Source: Muribaculaceae bacterium (GTDB lineage: Bacteria; Bacteroidota; Bacteroidia; Bacteroidales; Muribaculaceae). From it: a stretch of 64,000 nucleotides of DNA. The position numbers and the translations under genes are program-made. Of this stretch, positions 32,666 through 42,259 are shown piece by piece. Below the pieces are notes generated by a model. The model was given only the letters and a program-made list of their open reading frames with translations, was not told the DNA's origin and did no database searches. The stretch is taken from NCBI GenBank assembly GCA_017557665.1, contig JAFYYI010000087.1, forward strand, positions 1 through 64,000, read 5' to 3'. Each line of letters opens with the position of its first letter. Position 1 is the stretch's first letter.

Positions 32666-32696
32666 TTGCGTGAATGCGATAAAAGCAGTACTTTTG
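32666..32696 (+). promoter_or_regulatory. rimP-nusA-infB promoter (TTG-N20-TACTTTTG) inside an F repeat
   Basis: TTG at 32666-32668, a 20-nt spacer, TACTTTTG at 32689-32696. This is the best promoter upstream of rimP, giving a leader of about 135 nt that contains the heptamer array. Confidence 0.75.
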
Positions 32697-32760
32697 CGCC
32701 AGCATTCGTGAGAGGGGGCGTTTGGGCTTCCTCGTTTTTATTATAATTCAGGCTTTAGAG
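32671..32760. repeat. F repeat, copy 2
   Basis: Same unit as 30253-30353, but carrying an intact promoter -7 box. It lies in the 387-bp gap between cassette 2 and rimP. That gap otherwise holds the terminator and a heptamer array. Confidence 0.75.
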
Positions 32761-32782
32761 GTCAACCCATGGCTTGCCCTAT

Positions 32783-32831
32783 CGCCTCAAAACTAAAAAC
32801 TAGAAACTAAGGACTAAGGTCTGGAAACTAA
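32783..32831. repeat. Heptamer array, 7 units, just before rimP
   Basis: CGCCTCA, AAACTAA, AAACTAG, AAACTAA, GGACTAA, GGTCTGG, AAACTAA in strict phase, ending 5 nt before the rimP ATG. Confidence 0.85.
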
Positions 32832-32836
32832 AGAAT

Positions 32837-33301
32837 ATGATTGACAGGACGGAACTGGAAAAAGTGATTAATGAATCGCTCGAGGGCACCAAGATGTATC
32901 TGGTCACCCTGCAGGTGAGCAAGGATAACGTGATCGAAGTGGCGCTTGACAGCGATGAGGACATCACCATCGATGATTGTGTGGCCGTGAACGACGCCGT
33001 TCTCGCCGCGTTTGACCGCGACGACGAGGACTATGAGTTGACCGTAGGTTCCTACGGCATCACGTCGCCGTTGCTGCTGCCTCGCCAGTACCGCAAGAAC
33101 ATCGGCTATGAGGTCGAGGTGCTGACCGCCGACGGGCGCAAGCTCAAGGGCGTCATCGTCGACGCCGACGATGAGGGCTTCACGCTGACGATGACCGTCA
33201 AGCGCAAGCTGGAGGGGAAGAAGCGCCCCGAACTCGTCGAGGAGGAGGAACGCTTCAACTACAGTGACATCAAACAAACAAAAAATATCATCAAAATTTA
33301 G
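32837..33301 (+). CDS. rimP: Ribosome maturation factor RimP
   Basis: 154 aa, needed for 30S subunit maturation. The N-terminal alpha/beta domain includes VIEVALDSDEDITIDDCVAVNDAVLAAFDRDDEDYELTVGSYGI; the expected LDVxSPG motif is replaced by LTVGSYGITSP, which is usual in Bacteroidetes. The C-terminal domain is the SH3-like barrel (KNIGYEVEVLTADGRKLKGVI). First gene of the rimP-nusA-infB run, the conserved bacterial order. Its stop is followed at once by a 70-bp heptamer array. Confidence 0.92.
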   Translation: MIDRTELEKVINESLEGTKMYLVTLQVSKDNVIEVALDSDEDITIDDCVAVNDAVLAAFDRDDEDYELTVGSYGITSPLLLPRQYRKNIGYEVEVLTADGRKLKGVIVDADDEGFTLTMTVKRKLEGKKRPELVEEEERFNYSDIKQTKNIIKI

Positions 33302-33371
33302 GCGTTGGGCATTAGGCGTTAGGCATTAGTAAAATCACCTAAAGCCTGCAGCCTGAGACCTGAAACCTACA
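33302..33371. repeat. Bipartite heptamer array, 10 units, between rimP and nusA
   Basis: GCGTTGG, GCATTAG, GCGTTAG, GCATTAG, TAAAATC, then ACCTAAA, GCCTGCA, GCCTGAG, ACCTGAA, ACCTACA. Exactly 70 bp, like the array at 20461-20530, and again with a TTAG half followed by a CCTAAA/CCTGA half. It begins on the base after the rimP stop and ends 10 nt before nusA. Confidence 0.85.
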
Positions 33372-33381
33372 AGAAAGAATT

Positions 33382-34638
33382 ATGGCTAAAAGAGAAGAAG
33401 CGGTCAACATGACCGAACAGTTTGCCGAGTTTAAGGAACTCAAGGACATCGACAAGACGACTCTGATCAGCGTGCTGGAGGAATCCTTCCGCAGCGTGCT
33501 GTCCAAGATGTTTGGCAACGATGACAACTTTGACGTGATTGTCAACCCTGACAAGGGCGACTGCGAGATTTATCAGAATCTGGAAGTCGTCGAGGACGGC
33601 GAGGTTGAGAACCCCAACAAGCAGATCTCGTTGAGTGATGCCCAGGCCGATGACGACCCCGACTGTGAGGTGGGCGAGCAGCACACCCGCATGATTGATT
33701 TCGCCAAGTTTGGCCGTCGTGCCATCCTGAACCTGCGCCAGACCTTAGCCAGCAAGATCCTTGACTTGCAGAAGGAAGGCATCTATAACAAGTTCAAGGC
33801 CCTTGAGGGCCAGCTTGTTGCTGGAGAAGTGTATCAAGTGTGGAAACGTGAGGTGCTCTTGCTCGACGAGGACAAGAATGAACTGCTCCTTCCCAAGGAA
33901 CACCAGATTCCCACCGACATCTACCGCAAGGGCGATGTCGTGCGTGCCGTCATCGAGATGGTTGACAACACCAACAACAACCCCAAGGTGATTGTGTCCC
34001 GCACGAGCCAGAACTTCCTGCGCCGCCTGTTCGAGCAGGAGGTGCCCGAGATTCACGACGGCCTGATCGTGATTCGCGCCGTTGCCCGCATCCCGGGCGA
34101 GCGTGCCAAGATCGCCGTTGAGAGCTATGACGACCGCATCGACCCGGTCGGCGCCTGTGTCGGTGTGAAGGGTGCTCGCATCCATGGTATCGTGCGCGAG
34201 TTGCGCAACGAGAACATCGATGTCATCAACTACACCAGCAATCCCCAGCTGCTCATCCAGCGTGCCTTGAGTCCTGCCAAGATTTCATCGATTCGCCTGG
34301 ACAACGAGAACAAGCATGCCGAGGTGTTCCTGCGTCCCGAGGAGGTGTCCCTGGCCATCGGTAAGGGCGGCTTGAACATCAAGCTGGCCAGCATCCTGAC
34401 CGGGTACAGCATCGACGTTTACCGTGATGTGGAGACCGAGACCGAGGAAGACATCTATCTCGACGAGTTCAAGGACGAGATTGATGAGTGGGTAATCGAG
34501 GCGCTCAAGAATGTGGGTTACGATACCGCCAAGTCGGTGCTGCGTGCACCTCGTCAAGAACTCATTGACAAGGCCGACCTCGAGGAGAATTCGGTGGACT
34601 ATGTGCTGTCGGTGCTCCGTGCCGAGTTTGAGGATTGA
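33382..34638 (+). CDS. nusA: Transcription elongation/termination factor NusA
   Basis: 418 aa. RNA polymerase-binding N-terminal domain (about 1-140), S1 domain (LVAGEVYQVWKREVLLL, about 145-210), then two KH domains (VRIPGERAKIAVES-like ...CVGVKGARIHGIVRELRNENIDVI and FLRPEEVSLAIGKGGLNIKLA with the GxxG loops). A short acidic C-terminal tail follows, without the E. coli AR repeats, the normal length for this phylum. It modulates pausing, termination and antitermination in complex with RNA polymerase. Confidence 0.96.
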   Translation: MAKREEAVNMTEQFAEFKELKDIDKTTLISVLEESFRSVLSKMFGNDDNFDVIVNPDKGDCEIYQNLEVVEDGEVENPNKQISLSDAQADDDPDCEVGEQHTRMIDFAKFGRRAILNLRQTLASKILDLQKEGIYNKFKALEGQLVAGEVYQVWKREVLLLDEDKNELLLPKEHQIPTDIYRKGDVVRAVIEMVDNTNNNPKVIVSRTSQNFLRRLFEQEVPEIHDGLIVIRAVARIPGERAKIAVESYDDRIDPVGACVGVKGARIHGIVRELRNENIDVINYTSNPQLLIQRALSPAKISSIRLDNENKHAEVFLRPEEVSLAIGKGGLNIKLASILTGYSIDVYRDVETETEEDIYLDEFKDEIDEWVIEALKNVGYDTAKSVLRAPRQELIDKADLEENSVDYVLSVLRAEFED

Positions 34639-34753
34639 TGCCGACCGCTTGTTCACCAACCGTGTAAACTCATTATATAACATCCAACCAAAACAAAAAG
34701 AATATACAGAAGCCGAAGCATATTGCTGAAAGCCAACCGATAAAAGACATTAT

Positions 34754-37570
34754 ATGGCGATAAAAATCAGTAAAGTCATTAAAGACCTGAACGTGGGTAG
34801 GCAGACCATCGAGGAATTCCTGCACAAGAAGGGCATCGAAATCAGCGCGAACATCAACGCGAGGATTGAGGACGATGTCTACGAGATGCTTGTCAAGGAG
34901 TTCAAGCCCGACATGGACTTGAAGAACAAGTCGGACAAGATGGCAACCGAGCGTCAGAAGGAGAAAGCCAAGCAGAACGCCGCCAAGGAATCTCATGAGA
35001 TCAAGACGGTCATCCCGGGACAGAAACCCAAGGTCCTGGGTAAGATCGACCTTGATGCTGCGGGCAAACCCAAACCTGCCGCTAAACCTGCTGCCGCAGC
35101 CGAAGAGAAACCTGTGGAGAAACCTGTCGAGGAACGCCTCGCCGAGAGCGAACCCGAAGCCAAGGTTGTTGAACAGCCTGCAGCCACAGTGACCGAGAAG
35201 GTAGAGGAACCACAGGCCGACAAGGCTGTTGAGGTGCCTGCCGACACCAAGCCCGTTCAGGACATGGCCACCGAGCAGCGTCCCGATGAACCTCAATCGG
35301 ACGATGCCACCGAGCCCGAGAAGGAGGCCGAAGAGTCGAGCGACGTCTTCAAGCCTGTCTCCGAGACCGTTAGCGGTCCTCAGCTCAAGGTGGTAGGCAA
35401 GGTGGACCTGACCTCCCTCAACCAGCAGACGCGTCCTCGCAAGAAGAGCAAGGAAGAGAAGCGCAACGAGCGCCTCGCCAAGGCTCAGGCCGAGGGCGGC
35501 GGCAAGCGCAAGCGCAAACGCATCGGCAAGGAGAAGGTCGACATTGAGACAGCCGGCAAGCAGGCCGCGTCACAGCCCGGAAAGAGCCGTGGCGGAAAGG
35601 ATGACCAACAGGCCAGCGGCAAGCGCGTCAAGGACAAGAAGGGCAACCGCAAGCCCTTGCGTCCCGAGGTCAGCGAAGAGGATGTTCAGCGCCAGATGAA
35701 GGAGACGCTGGCCCGCCTTACCGCCAAGACCAGCAAGAAGGCCGCCAACCGCCGTCGCGAGCGCCGTGAGGAGCATCGCGAGGAAGTGCGTGAAGAGGCC
35801 GCTCTGGCAGCAGCTCAGAGCAAGACGCTGAAGCTCACCGAGTTTGTGACGGCCAATGACTTGGCCAGCATGATGAATGTGCCCATCAACAAGGTTATCG
35901 CCACTTGTATGAATCTGGGCGTCATGGTGAGCATCAACCAGCGTCTCGATGCCGAGACCATCAATATCGTGGCCGACGAATTCGGTTTCAAGACCGAGTA
36001 CACCAGTGCCGAGGTTGCCGAAGCCATTAGCGAGGAGGAGGACAATCCTGAAGATCTCGTTCAGCGTCCGCCCGTTGTGACCGTGATGGGTCACGTTGAC
36101 CACGGTAAGACCTCGTTGCTGGACTACATCCGCAACTCTAACGTGATTGCCGGTGAGGCCGGTGGTATCACCCAGCACATCGGTGCCTATAACGTGGCGC
36201 TGGCCAATGGCCGCCGCATCACCTTCCTCGACACCCCTGGTCACGAGGCGTTCACCGCTATGCGTGCCCGTGGTGCCAAGGTGACCGATATCGTTATCGT
36301 CATCGTCGCTGCCGACGACAACGTCATGCCGCAGACCGTTGAGGCATTGAACCATGCGTCGGCTGCCGGTGTGCCTATCATCTTCGCTATCAATAAGATT
36401 GATAAGCCGAGTGCCAACCCCGAGAAGATCAAGGAGGAGCTGGCTGCCATGAACTACCTTGTCGAGGACTGGGGTGGCAAGTACCAGAGCCAGGACATCT
36501 CGGCCAAGAAGGGCATCGGTGTTGAAGAGTTGATGGAGAAGGTGCTGCTTGAGGCCGATATGCTCGACCTCAAGGCCAACCCCAACCGCAAGGCCACGGG
36601 TTCCATCATCGAGTCGTCGCTGGACAAGGGCCGTGGCTACATCGCCACTGTGCTCATCGACAACGGAACGCTCCACGTGGGCGACATCGTGCTGGCCGGT
36701 ACCCACTTCGGTAAGGTGAAGGCCATGTTCAACGAGCGCAATCAGCGCATCACCGAGAGCGGCCCGTCAACGCCTGCCTTGATTCTGGGTCTTGACGGCG
36801 CTCCCACCGCCGGTGACAAGTTCAATGTCATGGACACCGACCAGGAGGCCCGTCAGATTGCCAACAAGCGCGAGCAGCTGCAGCGTGAGCAGAGCCGCCG
36901 CACTCAGCACCGTGTCAGCCTTGAGGACATCGGCCGTCGCCGTGCGCTGGGTGAGTTCCACGAGCTGAATATCATCGTCAAGGGTGATGTGGACGGCTCC
37001 ATCGAGGCTCTGAGCGACTCGCTCATCAAGCTGTCGACTCCCGAGGTTCAGGTGAATGTTATCCACAAGGCCGTGGGTGCCATCACCGAGAGCGACGTCA
37101 CCCTGGCAGCCGCCAGCGACGCCTACATCGTCGGTTTCCAGGTGCGCCCGTCGGCTTCGGCCAAGCGCGCCGCCGAGCAGGAAGGTGTGGATATCCGCAT
37201 CTACTCCATCATCTATGACGCCATCGAGGAGGTCAAGAGCGCTATGGAAGGTATGCTCTCGCCCGACATCAAGGAAGAGGTTACCGGCAGCGCCGAGGTT
37301 CGTCAGGTGTACCACATCAGCAAGGTGGGTACCATTGCCGGAGCCATGGTTCTCGAGGGCAAGATCAAGCGCGGCAGCAAGGTGCGCGTGATTCGCGACG
37401 GTATCGTGATCCATACCGGCGAACTGGCATCGCTCAAGCGCTTCAAGGACGATGCCAAGGAAGTCACCAGCGGTTATGACTGCGGTCTGAGTATCAAGTC
37501 CTTCAACGACCTGCAAGAGATGGACATCATCGAGGCCTTTGAGGAAATCGAGGTACAGAAGACCCTGTAA
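34754..37570 (+). CDS. infB: Translation initiation factor IF-2
   Basis: 938 aa GTPase that brings initiator tRNA to the 30S subunit. The N-terminal IF2_N domain ([19 protein letters not shown]) is followed by a long Lys/Glu/Ala/Pro-rich low-complexity segment (about 60-340), a second IF2_N-like domain, and the G domain from about residue 440: GHVDHGKTS (G1), DTPGHEAF (G3), NKID (G4). Domains II, III and C2 complete it ([22 protein letters not shown]). Position after nusA fits the conserved operon. The 115-bp gap before it contains no promoter box that I could identify. Confidence 0.97.
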   Translation: MAIKISKVIKDLNVGRQTIEEFLHKKGIEISANINARIEDDVYEMLVKEFKPDMDLKNKSDKMATERQKEKAKQNAAKESHEIKTVIPGQKPKVLGKIDLDAAGKPKPAAKPAAAAEEKPVEKPVEERLAESEPEAKVVEQPAATVTEKVEEPQADKAVEVPADTKPVQDMATEQRPDEPQSDDATEPEKEAEESSDVFKPVSETVSGPQLKVVGKVDLTSLNQQTRPRKKSKEEKRNERLAKAQAEGGGKRKRKRIGKEKVDIETAGKQAASQPGKSRGGKDDQQASGKRVKDKKGNRKPLRPEVSEEDVQRQMKETLARLTAKTSKKAANRRRERREEHREEVREEAALAAAQSKTLKLTEFVTANDLASMMNVPINKVIATCMNLGVMVSINQRLDAETINIVADEFGFKTEYTSAEVAEAISEEEDNPEDLVQRPPVVTVMGHVDHGKTSLLDYIRNSNVIAGEAGGITQHIGAYNVALANGRRITFLDTPGHEAFTAMRARGAKVTDIVIVIVAADDNVMPQTVEALNHASAAGVPIIFAINKIDKPSANPEKIKEELAAMNYLVEDWGGKYQSQDISAKKGIGVEELMEKVLLEADMLDLKANPNRKATGSIIESSLDKGRGYIATVLIDNGTLHVGDIVLAGTHFGKVKAMFNERNQRITESGPSTPALILGLDGAPTAGDKFNVMDTDQEARQIANKREQLQREQSRRTQHRVSLEDIGRRRALGEFHELNIIVKGDVDGSIEALSDSLIKLSTPEVQVNVIHKAVGAITESDVTLAAASDAYIVGFQVRPSASAKRAAEQEGVDIRIYSIIYDAIEEVKSAMEGMLSPDIKEEVTGSAEVRQVYHISKVGTIAGAMVLEGKIKRGSKVRVIRDGIVIHTGELASLKRFKDDAKEVTSGYDCGLSIKSFNDLQEMDIIEAFEEIEVQKTL

Positions 37571-37573
37571 ACC

Positions 37574-38053
37574 GTGAACTACTATCTGAATATAGGTTCC
37601 AATCTAGGCGATCGGCGCGATAATCTTTATCGCGCCGTCGTTGCTATTGTGGCCGGTACTGGCGGTTGCGCCGTTTCGAGTGTCGTTGAGAGCGAGCCTT
37701 GGGGCTTCAGCAGCGACCATGGCTTCATGAATCTAGGCGTGAGTCTGGAGAGTTCATTGGAACCGCAGGAGATGCTGGAACGCATCCATGAGATTGAGCG
37801 CCGCCTGGGCAGCGCTTCTCACCGCGATAGTGAAGGCGGTTATGTCGACCGCCTGGTGGACATCGACATCGTCGCCATCGATGACCTGGTCATTGACACC
37901 CCCACGCTGCAAGTGCCGCATCCCCATCTGGCGGCGCGCGACTTCTTCCTGAAGCCCATGGCACAACTGGCCCCCGAGTGGCGTCATCCCGTTACGGGCC
38001 TGACAGCCAGTCAGATGCTGGAGCAACTGTCAACTGAGGGAGCATCCCTGTGA
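37574..38053 (+). CDS. folK: 2-amino-4-hydroxy-6-hydroxymethyldihydropteridine pyrophosphokinase (HPPK)
   Basis: 159 aa folate-pathway enzyme transferring pyrophosphate from ATP to the pterin. GTG start 3 nt after the infB stop, so translationally linked. Family motifs: YYLNIGSNLGDRRDNL, SEPWGFSSDHGFMNLGV (pterin/ATP loop), DRLVDIDIVAIDD (Mg-binding Asp residues) and VPHPHLAARDFFLKPMAQLAP. Convergent with the AraC gene, with 7 bp between the stops. Confidence 0.96.
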   Translation: MNYYLNIGSNLGDRRDNLYRAVVAIVAGTGGCAVSSVVESEPWGFSSDHGFMNLGVSLESSLEPQEMLERIHEIERRLGSASHRDSEGGYVDRLVDIDIVAIDDLVIDTPTLQVPHPHLAARDFFLKPMAQLAPEWRHPVTGLTASQMLEQLSTEGASL

Positions 38054-38060
38054 TGACATT

Positions 38061-38957
38061 TTACTTGCCGTAGTTGTTCTGCTTGCGGTAGTTGTTGGGA
38101 GAAAGTCCCAAATGCTTTTTCACGTATTTGCCGAAGAAGGAGAGGTTGTCAAATCCCATTTCGGTGGCGACCTCCTTGATGCTCAAGTCGCTGTAGAGCA
38201 GCAGCTGCTTGATGCGGCTGACGATTGAGGTGGCGATGAGTTCGCTGGCGGTGCTGTCGCTGTGCTTGCGGCACACGCTGGTTAGGTATTTGGGCGAGAC
38301 GCACAACTCGTCGGCATAGGACTTGACGCTGCGATTCACATTGCTGTTCTCGGACAGCAGCAGCATGAACCGGCGGTAGATGCGGTCACCTTGTCGCAGC
38401 ATGTCGCCCTCGTTATCGTTATCCAGGTGCTTGTTGAGGTTGGACAGCAGGTCATAGGCAAAACAGCGGATGATATCGCGCACCGTTTCGCGCCCGAAGT
38501 TCATCTCTTGATGACTCATCTTGAAGACCAGCAATTCATAGTATTTCATCATCAGGTCCACCTCGTTCTGTTCCATCTTGATGACAGGATTGGCCATGAT
38601 GTGCATGATTGACTGCAGCAGGCTCTTGTTGAAGAAACCGAAGCCGATATCGGTGCTCATGGCACAGATGACGCAGTTGAAATTCTCGGTATGCTTGACA
38701 TTGTCAATCAGCATGTTACGGTCCACGAACAGAGAGCAGTTGCGCTCGAGTTGATGGTTCTTCCCGTTGATGTCAAGTGAGAGCCGTCCCTCGGTCACGA
38801 TGACATAGGCGATGAAATTGACCTTGAACTGTTTCATCAGGCCAGGAATGGAGGTGATGTTGTCGGCGAAATAGATCTCGCCGTCATTATACTTGAGGTT
38901 ATGGTAAACCTGCGGCACGTCTTGCAGGTCCAGCTCGGTGATGTTGGTAGGTTTCAT
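38061..38957 (-). CDS. AraC-family transcriptional regulator
   Basis: 298 aa. The N-terminal half is a cupin-like sensor domain (FIAYVIVTEGRLSLDINGKNHQLERNCSLFVDRN). The C-terminal AraC HTH domain (about 195-295) has SVKSYADELCVSPKYLTSVCRKHS as the first helix-turn-helix and SIKEVATEMGFDNLSFFGKYVKKHLGLSPNNYRK as the second, the classic signature. The ligand and targets are unknown; the neighbours are housekeeping genes, so it probably acts elsewhere. No terminator lies between it and convergent folK. Confidence 0.93.
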   Translation of the reverse strand: MKPTNITELDLQDVPQVYHNLKYNDGEIYFADNITSIPGLMKQFKVNFIAYVIVTEGRLSLDINGKNHQLERNCSLFVDRNMLIDNVKHTENFNCVICAMSTDIGFGFFNKSLLQSIMHIMANPVIKMEQNEVDLMMKYYELLVFKMSHQEMNFGRETVRDIIRCFAYDLLSNLNKHLDNDNEGDMLRQGDRIYRRFMLLLSENSNVNRSVKSYADELCVSPKYLTSVCRKHSDSTASELIATSIVSRIKQLLLYSDLSIKEVATEMGFDNLSFFGKYVKKHLGLSPNNYRKQNNYGK

Positions 38958-39032
38958 GAGAGGCGTTGATTTTGGCTGCGAAATTATCTATTTTTTCCGA
39001 CAAATGCAAGAAGAAAATGCATTAACAAAGCA

Positions 39033-39064
39033 AAGCTGACGCAGAAAAACTCTGCATCAGCCTT
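39033..39064 (-). terminator. Terminator after tRNA-Pro
   Basis: AAGCTGACGCAGA pairs with TCTGCATCAGCCTT around a short A-rich loop, just 3' of the tRNA on the minus strand. It lies in the 260-bp gap between the AraC gene and polA. Confidence 0.7.
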
Positions 39065-39074
39065 GTGCTTGGAG

Positions 39075-39148
39075 TCGGGGTGAGAAGACTCGAACTTCCG
39101 GCCTCCACGTCCCGAACGTGGCGCGCTAACCAACTGTGCTACACCCCG
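39075..39148 (-). tRNA. tRNA-Pro(CGG)
   Basis: 74-nt cloverleaf on the minus strand: acceptor CGGGGTG/CACCCCG, D-arm TAGCACAGTTGGTTAGCGC, anticodon stem CCACG/CGTGG with loop TTCGGGA (anticodon CGG), T-arm with GTTCGAGTC. No encoded CCA. Confidence 0.96.
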
Positions 39149-39166
39149 AATCTCATTTTAGCGCGG

Positions 39167-39197
39167 CAAAGGTACTGCTTTTTTTAAAACTGAGCAA
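39167..39197 (-). promoter_or_regulatory. tRNA-Pro promoter (TTG-N20-TACCTTTG), overlapping the polA terminator
   Basis: Consensus promoter on the minus strand with exact 20-nt spacing. Its -33 TTG is the end of the 3' arm side of the polA hairpin. Confidence 0.78.
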
Positions 39198-39211
39198 TTT
39201 TTTGCTCAGTT
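39188..39211 (-). terminator. polA terminator
   Basis: ACTGAGCAA / TTGCTCAGT perfect stem about 20 nt after the polA stop, followed on the minus strand by TTTT. Confidence 0.75.
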
Positions 39212-39230
39212 TATTTAAGTGGAGGGCGTT

Positions 39231-42104
39231 TTAATGGGCGTCGAGCCAGTTGCTGGCGGCGCCGTGGCTTGCCGTGAGTTTCACCTGTCCGTGGTAGACG
39301 CCTTCCATCTCCTCGATGACGATGCGCTGCACGTTTTCGAGCTCGCTGGGGATGACGTCGAAGTTGAGTTCGTCGTGCACCTGGAGTATCATCTTGGACT
39401 GGATGCCTTCCTGCTGGAATCGCTTGTAGATGCGCACCATGGCGAGCTTGATGACGTCGGCAGCGGTACCCTGTATGGGCGCGTTGATGGCGTTGCGCTC
39501 GCTGAAGGCCCTGACCACGGCATTCCTGGAGTTGATGTCGGGCAGCATGCGACGGCGGCCGTAGAGCGTAGTCACATAGCCCTTCTCGCGGGTTTGTGCG
39601 ATGCTGCGGTCGATATAGTCGCGCACTTGGGGGAAGGTGGTGTAATAGCCGTCGATGAGCATCTTGGCCTCGTCGCGAGGAATGTTCAGCCTCTGAGCGA
39701 GTCCGAAGGCGCTGATGCCGTACAGGATGCCGAAGTTGGCCGTCTTGGCTTTGCGGCGCTCGTCGCCGGTGACCTGTTCCAGAGCCTTGTGGTAGATGCG
39801 TGCCGCGGTGATGGCATGGATGTCGTGTCCGTGGGCAAAGGCATCGAGCATCGTCTTGTCGTGACTCAGGTCGGCGACCAGGCGCAGCTCAATCTGCGAG
39901 TAGTCGGCGCTGAAGAACACGTTGCCGTCGGCCGGGATGAAAGCGCGGCGAATCTCCTTGCCGTCGTCGGTGCGCACGGGGATGTTCTGCAGGTTGGGAT
40001 TGGTCGAGGAGAGGCGGCCCGTGGCGGTCACCGTCTGGTTATAGGTCGTGTGGATGCGGCCCGTCTGCGGGTTGATGAGGGCCGGCAAAGCGTTGACATA
40101 GGTGGATAAGAGCTTGCGGATTCCCCTCAGCTCCAATATCTTGTTGACCAGCGGATGGCGGTCGCGCAACTTGAGCAGGATGTCCTCGGTGGTGCTGTAT
40201 TGCCCTGTCTTGGTTTTCTTAGCCTTTTGGTCGATTTTCAGGTGTTCAAAGAGCACTTCACCCACTTGAGCCGGCGATGCCGTGTTGAAGGTCATTCCGG
40301 CCAGTTGGTGACACTCCTCGTCGAGCCTGTTCATCTGTTCGGTGAGGGTGGTGGAGTAGTCGTTGAGGGCTTTGACGTCGATGCGCGCTCCGGCCAGTTC
40401 CATGCTTGCCAGCACCTGGATGAGCGGCAATTCAATCTCGTTGAGCAGGTTATCGAGTCCTTGCTCTTTCAACTGGCTGTCGAGCACACTGGGGAGCTGC
40501 AGCGTCAGGTCGGCGGCTTCACAGGCCCATTGCGTCAATGCTTCGGGCGATACTTGCTGCGGCTTGAGTTGGTTGCGTCCCTTGCCCAAGAGGCTCTCGG
40601 GCGTGATGGCCGTGTAGTGCAGCAGTTCGTAGGCGACCTCGGCCGTGGAATGGCCGCGTTCGGGCTGGAGCAGGTAGTGGGCCACCGCCGTGTCGTAATA
40701 GGGTGCGGTGAACGCGATGCCATGCTGGTGCAAGACAACCATCAGCCGCTTGATATCGCTGCTCACGATGCACGTGTCGCCTGTGAACAGGGGCGCCAAT
40801 GCCTTGAGCATATCGGGTTTGCCGTCACACGGGACGAATGTCGCCTCACCCTGCTTGCCGCACAGGGCGACGCCCAGCACCTTCAACAGCATGGCGCTGC
40901 TGCCGGTGCCCAAGAGGCTGACGGCGACGCGCTCTTGCCCCTGCAAGTCGCTGATCAGCGCCGCCAGGTCGAGCGGCGAGTTGATCAAGCGGTAGTTGTG
41001 GGGCACGTCGGCCAGGGTCTTGTAACGTGCTGGAGCGGGGGCTGAAGGCTGTTCTGGTTCGGGATTGTCAAGGTCAAAAAGCGAGAGCTGCTGGCCCGAA
41101 GCTGGACGGGCCGGACTTGCCTGACCCGCGGGAGTGGCTGGACGTGGAGGTGTCACTGTATTAGCCGGGGCGGGAGCTGGAGCCGTGGGATTTTGCGTCT
41201 CTGCCTTGGTGCCGAGACCTGCGTTGGCCTCACCGCCGTCGATGATGCGTTGGGTGAGTGTGCGGAACTCCAGTTCATTGAACACCTCGCGCAGGGCGTC
41301 CATGTCGGCCGGCTCGCGGAGCAGGGCCTCGGAGTCGAGAGTGACGGGCACATCGGTGATGATGGTGGCGAGCCACTTCGACATGCGTATCTGTTCGGCA
41401 TTGTCGGTCACCTTCTGCTGCAGGGCACCCTTAAGTTCGCCGGTGTGTTCGAGGAGATTCTCGATGGAGCCGTATTGCTGGATGAGCTTTTCGGCAGTCT
41501 TGGAACCCACGCCGGGACAGCCGGGGATGTTGTCGGCGGTGTCGCCCATCAGTCCCAGGATGTCGATGAGCTGACGGGGGGACTGGATGCCATACTTGGC
41601 ATTGACCTCCTCGACGCCCATAATCTCGTTCTTGCCCGGGTTGAAAATCTTGATGTTGGGCGTCACCAGCTGGCCGAAGTCCTTGTCGCCAGTGACCATA
41701 TAGGTGAAGAAACCCTGCCGCTCGGCCTGGTGGGACAGTGTGCCGATGACGTCATCGGCCTCAAAGCCCTCTACCTCAAAGACGGGTATGCGATAGGCCT
41801 GCAGGATGCGTTTGATGTAGGGGACGGCAACGAGGATGCCCTCGGGCGTCTTCTCGCGGTTGGCCTTGTAGGGCTCGTAGTTTTCGTGCCTGAAGGTCTT
41901 GCCGCCCGGTGGGTCAAAGCACACGGCGATGTGTGAGGGCTGCTCTCGCTTGAGCAGGTCCTGCAGGGTGTTGACAAAGCCGAAGACGGCCGACGTGTCG
42001 ATGCCGGTCGAGGTGACGCGGGGGCTGCGAATCATGGCATAATAGGCCCTGAAAATCAAAGCGTAGGCGTCAAGCAGCAGCAGTTTCTTGTTAGGTTCCA
42101 TCAT
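39231..42104 (-). CDS. polA: DNA polymerase I, with an apparently inactive 3'-5' exonuclease domain
   Basis: 957 aa. The 5'-3' exonuclease (1-290) has LLLDAYALIFRAYYA, FEADDVIGTL and GDKDFGQLV, and is intact. A Pro/Ala-rich linker (about 305-355) leads to the 3'-5' exonuclease-like domain (about 370-560), where the catalytic carboxylates are replaced. Where Escherichia coli has DTE there is VSLLGTG, NLKYD is replaced by DIKRL, and YxxxD by WACEA. The polymerase domain is complete: TGRLSSTNPNLQNIPVR, DYSQIELR (motif A), RRKAKTANFGILYG (motif B) and QVHDELNF (motif C). So it can polymerise and remove primers but probably cannot proofread. Confidence 0.95.
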   Translation of the reverse strand: MMEPNKKLLLLDAYALIFRAYYAMIRSPRVTSTGIDTSAVFGFVNTLQDLLKREQPSHIAVCFDPPGGKTFRHENYEPYKANREKTPEGILVAVPYIKRILQAYRIPVFEVEGFEADDVIGTLSHQAERQGFFTYMVTGDKDFGQLVTPNIKIFNPGKNEIMGVEEVNAKYGIQSPRQLIDILGLMGDTADNIPGCPGVGSKTAEKLIQQYGSIENLLEHTGELKGALQQKVTDNAEQIRMSKWLATIITDVPVTLDSEALLREPADMDALREVFNELEFRTLTQRIIDGGEANAGLGTKAETQNPTAPAPAPANTVTPPRPATPAGQASPARPASGQQLSLFDLDNPEPEQPSAPAPARYKTLADVPHNYRLINSPLDLAALISDLQGQERVAVSLLGTGSSAMLLKVLGVALCGKQGEATFVPCDGKPDMLKALAPLFTGDTCIVSSDIKRLMVVLHQHGIAFTAPYYDTAVAHYLLQPERGHSTAEVAYELLHYTAITPESLLGKGRNQLKPQQVSPEALTQWACEAADLTLQLPSVLDSQLKEQGLDNLLNEIELPLIQVLASMELAGARIDVKALNDYSTTLTEQMNRLDEECHQLAGMTFNTASPAQVGEVLFEHLKIDQKAKKTKTGQYSTTEDILLKLRDRHPLVNKILELRGIRKLLSTYVNALPALINPQTGRIHTTYNQTVTATGRLSSTNPNLQNIPVRTDDGKEIRRAFIPADGNVFFSADYSQIELRLVADLSHDKTMLDAFAHGHDIHAITAARIYHKALEQVTGDERRKAKTANFGILYGISAFGLAQRLNIPRDEAKMLIDGYYTTFPQVRDYIDRSIAQTREKGYVTTLYGRRRMLPDINSRNAVVRAFSERNAINAPIQGTAADVIKLAMVRIYKRFQQEGIQSKMILQVHDELNFDVIPSELENVQRIVIEEMEGVYHGQVKLTASHGAASNWLDAH

Positions 42105-42259
42105 AGTGATTCATTTACAGGCCATAAAGATAGTCATTTTTTCTTGAATGGGCAAATGGGGCGGATGGACTGGACAGGTCAGACAGGATGGATGGGGCGG
42201 GGAAAGGGGAATATTGAAAAATAACCCTTAAATATGGTGGCACTACCGAGAATTATTGC

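Noticed and set aside
42160..42205. GGATGGACTGGACAGG-type units before the polyprenyl synthetase as a further repeat family
   Set aside because: The period is irregular, and similar G+T-rich wording also occurs by codon use in the porW tail, so I could not separate it from chance.
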